From: Cupriavidus necator
GTDB taxonomy: Bacteria; Pseudomonadota; Gammaproteobacteria; Burkholderiales; Burkholderiaceae
NCBI RefSeq assembly: GCF_013141915.1
Contig: NZ_SROX01000006.1
Span: forward strand, 124,001 to 188,000
Direction of reading: 5' to 3'
Length of the DNA stretch: 64,000 nt
The translations under genes were made by a program, and so were the position numbers. Below are positions 62,169 through 64,000 of this stretch, one piece after another (positions within the stretch are counted from its first letter, which is position 1; the number at the start of each line of letters is the position of its first letter). Below the pieces are notes generated by a model. That model searched no databases. It saw only the letters and a list, made by a program, of their open reading frames with translations, and was not told where the DNA came from.

Positions 62169-63119
62169 TCATGCGGAAATGGGCTCGAGCCGGCCCAGCA
62201 GTTCATCCTTGCGTTCCACCAGCCGCGGCGGGAGCTGGAACGCCTCGCCGAAATGGCCGGGCGCTTCATCGATGGCGAAACCGATGTCGGTGGTGGCCGC
62301 CTCGAACATCACCCCGCCGGGCATCTTGAAGTACATCGAGCGGAAGTAGTTGCGGTGCACCGATTCGGAGGTATCGATGTAGCCCAGCGCGAACAGCTTT
62401 TCCTTCAGGATCGCCTGCTGTTCGACGTTATCCACGGCGAAGGCCACATGGTGGATCGTCCCTTCGCCGTAGGTCGACGAGCCCTGGAGCCGGTCCGGCT
62501 CATGCAGCAACTCGACAATCATGCCCGGGCCGCCGGTGTAGGTCTCGAAGCGGTAATAGGATCCGGCCTGTCCAACGTTGCGAAAGCCAATCACTTCGCT
62601 CATGAAGCGGATCGATTCGGCGACATCGCGCAGCGACAGCGTGATGCTGTGCACGCCGCGGATGGCATGGGCCTCGGGGATATCGCTGGCGACGCAAGCC
62701 GGACGCGCGTCGAGGTCCGTTTCGACGAGATCGAACTCGATGCCGCACGGATGCTGGAACCGCTGGCGGCGCTCGCCGAAGCGTTCGACGATCTCGCTGT
62801 CATACGGCACCGCCATGGCATCGAAGCGGCTGCGCCAGAACGACAGCGAACCGGTGGGCACCGAGTAGTTGATGACTCTCACCTGGCCCGATCCCTGGCG
62901 CGCCATGACGCCCCGCTGGCGAAACGGGAACGACGTCACCAGCGTACCCGGATCGCCATTCGCATTGCCGTAATACAGGTGGTAGATGGGATCCTCGCCG
63001 TCGAGCAGCACGGTCTTCTTCACGAGGCTCTGTCCGAGCAGCTTGACGTAGAAGTCGACATCTTCCTGTGCATGGCGCACGCCGACGGTCAGGTGATGAA
63101 ACCCCTTGAGCATGGTCAT
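62169..63119 (-). CDS. Ring-cleaving dioxygenase, PcpA/LinE/MhqO-like (VOC superfamily)
   Basis: The 316-residue enzyme contains two vicinal-oxygen-chelate modules: residues 1-140 starting MLKGFHHLTVGVRHAQED, and 150-310 starting IRGVHSITLSLRDVAESI. The metal triad of the family is seen as the His pair at 8-9, the His in EGTIHHVAFAVDN and the Glu in GGVMFEAATTDIGF. Members cleave (chloro)hydroquinones next to a hydroxyl group. The ATG at 63119 follows GGAGAGGAC. It is divergent from a LysR-type gene, its likely activator, and is co-transcribed with the WrbA-type gene. Confidence 0.9.
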   Translation of the reverse strand: MTMLKGFHHLTVGVRHAQEDVDFYVKLLGQSLVKKTVLLDGEDPIYHLYYGNANGDPGTLVTSFPFRQRGVMARQGSGQVRVINYSVPTGSLSFWRSRFDAMAVPYDSEIVERFGERRQRFQHPCGIEFDLVETDLDARPACVASDIPEAHAIRGVHSITLSLRDVAESIRFMSEVIGFRNVGQAGSYYRFETYTGGPGMIVELLHEPDRLQGSSTYGEGTIHHVAFAVDNVEQQAILKEKLFALGYIDTSESVHRNYFRSMYFKMPGGVMFEAATTDIGFAIDEAPGHFGEAFQLPPRLVERKDELLGRLEPISA

Positions 63120-63434
63120 TGTCCTCTCCAGTTTGAAATTGGCATGTGGAAACGGCGTAGCGCCGCTCCTGCGCAACAGCTTATGACGACAGATTTCGCT
63201 TGGGCAGCCGCCAGGGTTGTACGCAGGGTTCGGCAAACTTGGACGATGGCATCACGCAAGACGGTGGGCGCCTGCCGGGCGGGAAATGCCGGGGCGGCAC
63301 GGGCGCGGACACGGCGGTGCGCCAAGGGCTTGCCCGGGTGGCGTCGGGCCGCGGCCATGGAGTATGATCCGCGACACCCACTCGCTTCCCGATCATCGCC
63401 GCCGCCATGGGATTGGCCGGTGAGTCGCCATGCC
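63120..63434. other. Divergent control region, dioxygenase / LysR gene
   Basis: These 315 bp lie between the dioxygenase and the LysR-type regulator. The likeliest dioxygenase promoter is the AT-richer stretch around 63178-63200 (ACAGCTTATGACGACAGATT). A CGGCG-TAG-CGCCG hairpin lies at 63154-63166. I do not see a clear T-N11-A box and find no CTAATATATTAG-type site. Confidence 0.4.
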
Positions 63435-64000
63435 ATGCTCGACCTGAAGGACGTCTATTACTTCGTGCAGGTGGTGGACCGTGGCGGATTCACCGCGGCT
63501 GGGGACGCACTCCGGCTGCCGAAGTCAACGCTGAGTCACCGCGTGAAGGAACTGGAAGGCTCGCTGGGCGTGCGGCTGATCAACCGGACATCGCGCCATT
63601 TCGCGGTGACGGAGGTGGGTCACGAGTTCTACCAGTACGCCATGGCGCTGATGCGCAGCGCCGACCTTGCCGAGGAAGCCATGCGTCAGCGGCTGGCAGA
63701 GCCAAGCGGCGTCATCCGCGTGACCACGGCGACGGACATCGCCCAGTTCGCGCTGCGCCACGTCTTGCCGACCTTCCTCTCCGACCACCCCAAGGTAAGG
63801 ATTCAGGAAACTGCCACGGACAGGATCGTGGACATCGTCGGCGAGGGCTTCGACCTGGCGATCCGGGGCCATGTCGGCCAGCTGCAGGACTCCAACCTGG
63901 TCCAGCATCCGCTGGCCAGGACGCCGTGGTATTTGTTCGCGGGCCCCGACTATCTCGAGCGGACCTCGGTGCCGGCACAGCCCGAGGAGCTGGCGTCCCA
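63435..64000 (+). CDS. LysR-family regulator (runs off the right edge)
   Basis: The first 188 residues of a LysR-type activator are present. The winged helix DLKDVYYFVQVVDRGGFTAA with GDALRLPKSTLSHRVKELEG is complete, and the effector domain begins at about residue 90 (GVIRVTTATDIAQFALRHVL). An in-frame GTG at 63420 is an alternative start; the ATG at 63435 gives the standard N-terminus. It is divergent from the ring-cleaving dioxygenase gene, the usual position of a LysR activator relative to its target. The inducer is probably a pathway substrate or intermediate. Confidence 0.92.
   Translation, partial: MLDLKDVYYFVQVVDRGGFTAAGDALRLPKSTLSHRVKELEGSLGVRLINRTSRHFAVTEVGHEFYQYAMALMRSADLAEEAMRQRLAEPSGVIRVTTATDIAQFALRHVLPTFLSDHPKVRIQETATDRIVDIVGEGFDLAIRGHVGQLQDSNLVQHPLARTPWYLFAGPDYLERTSVPAQPEELAS

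Overview
The window is about 64 kb of high-GC DNA with dense, mostly minimal-gap operons. Two Bug-type tripartite tricarboxylate receptors, a Burkholderiales-type general porin and the overall catabolic repertoire point to a betaproteobacterium of the Burkholderiales, probably Cupriavidus or a close relative. That genus call is inference from gene content. I see no tRNA, rRNA, insertion sequence, phage or CRISPR array. The right part looks like accessory or secondary-replicon metabolic DNA rather than core chromosome.

Left part (1-21043). A chaperone-usher fimbrial operon (subunit, chaperone, usher; minus strand) is followed by a GH37 trehalase, an MdtD-like MFS exporter and a PqqU/YncD-type TonB receptor. 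A flavodoxin-fold protein and a methyl-accepting chemotaxis protein read the other way. Next come two minus-strand operons for amide or amino-acid-type compounds. One encodes a Bug receptor, a D-aminoacylase-type amidohydrolase and a class III aminotransferase. The other encodes an MFS carrier, an AtzG-like small subunit and an AtzE-like amidase. Both promoters carry the same near-palindrome, GAAACATATGTTTC-like, so I infer one regulon. An SRPBCC-ArsR pair follows, with two inverted repeats placed over its predicted promoter.

Middle (21066-50532). A HlyD/MacB-type ABC export operon with two permeases is bounded by dispersed palindromic repeats. After it come a GltS glutamate symporter coupled to a TAXI-type binding lipoprotein, a DM13 protein, a porin, a class A penicillin-binding protein, a DUF1800/DUF1501 pair, and an EamA exporter overlapping an AraC regulator. 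A guanidine-II (mini-ykkC) riboswitch precedes a Gdx/SugE guanidinium exporter. A cellulose-synthase-like GT2-PilZ protein sits with a BcsS-like partner. A bare sigma-54 activator with no sensory domain lies upstream of a sigma-54 promoter that drives an AtuA/DUF4387/Bug operon. A single-chain ABC exporter closes the section.

Right part (50565-64000). This is a catabolic cluster. It has a membrane fatty-acid-hydroxylase-like protein, an aromatic-acid-type MFS carrier, an alpha/beta hydrolase, an Fe-type alcohol dehydrogenase, a GntR regulator, a nitroreductase, a maleylacetate-reductase-like enzyme, an amidase, a tryptophan-2,3-dioxygenase-family protein, a PcpC/LinD-like GST, a WrbA-type quinone reductase, a PcpA/LinE/MhqO-like ring-cleaving dioxygenase and a LysR regulator. 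Quinone reductase, hydroquinone ring cleavage and maleylacetate reduction together read as a (substituted) hydroquinone lower pathway. The TDO-family enzyme, amidase and GST would act upstream of it. A second shared palindrome, CTAATATATTAG, lies before three of its transcription units. This cluster is the best candidate in the window for an undescribed system; its substrate cannot be read from sequence alone.
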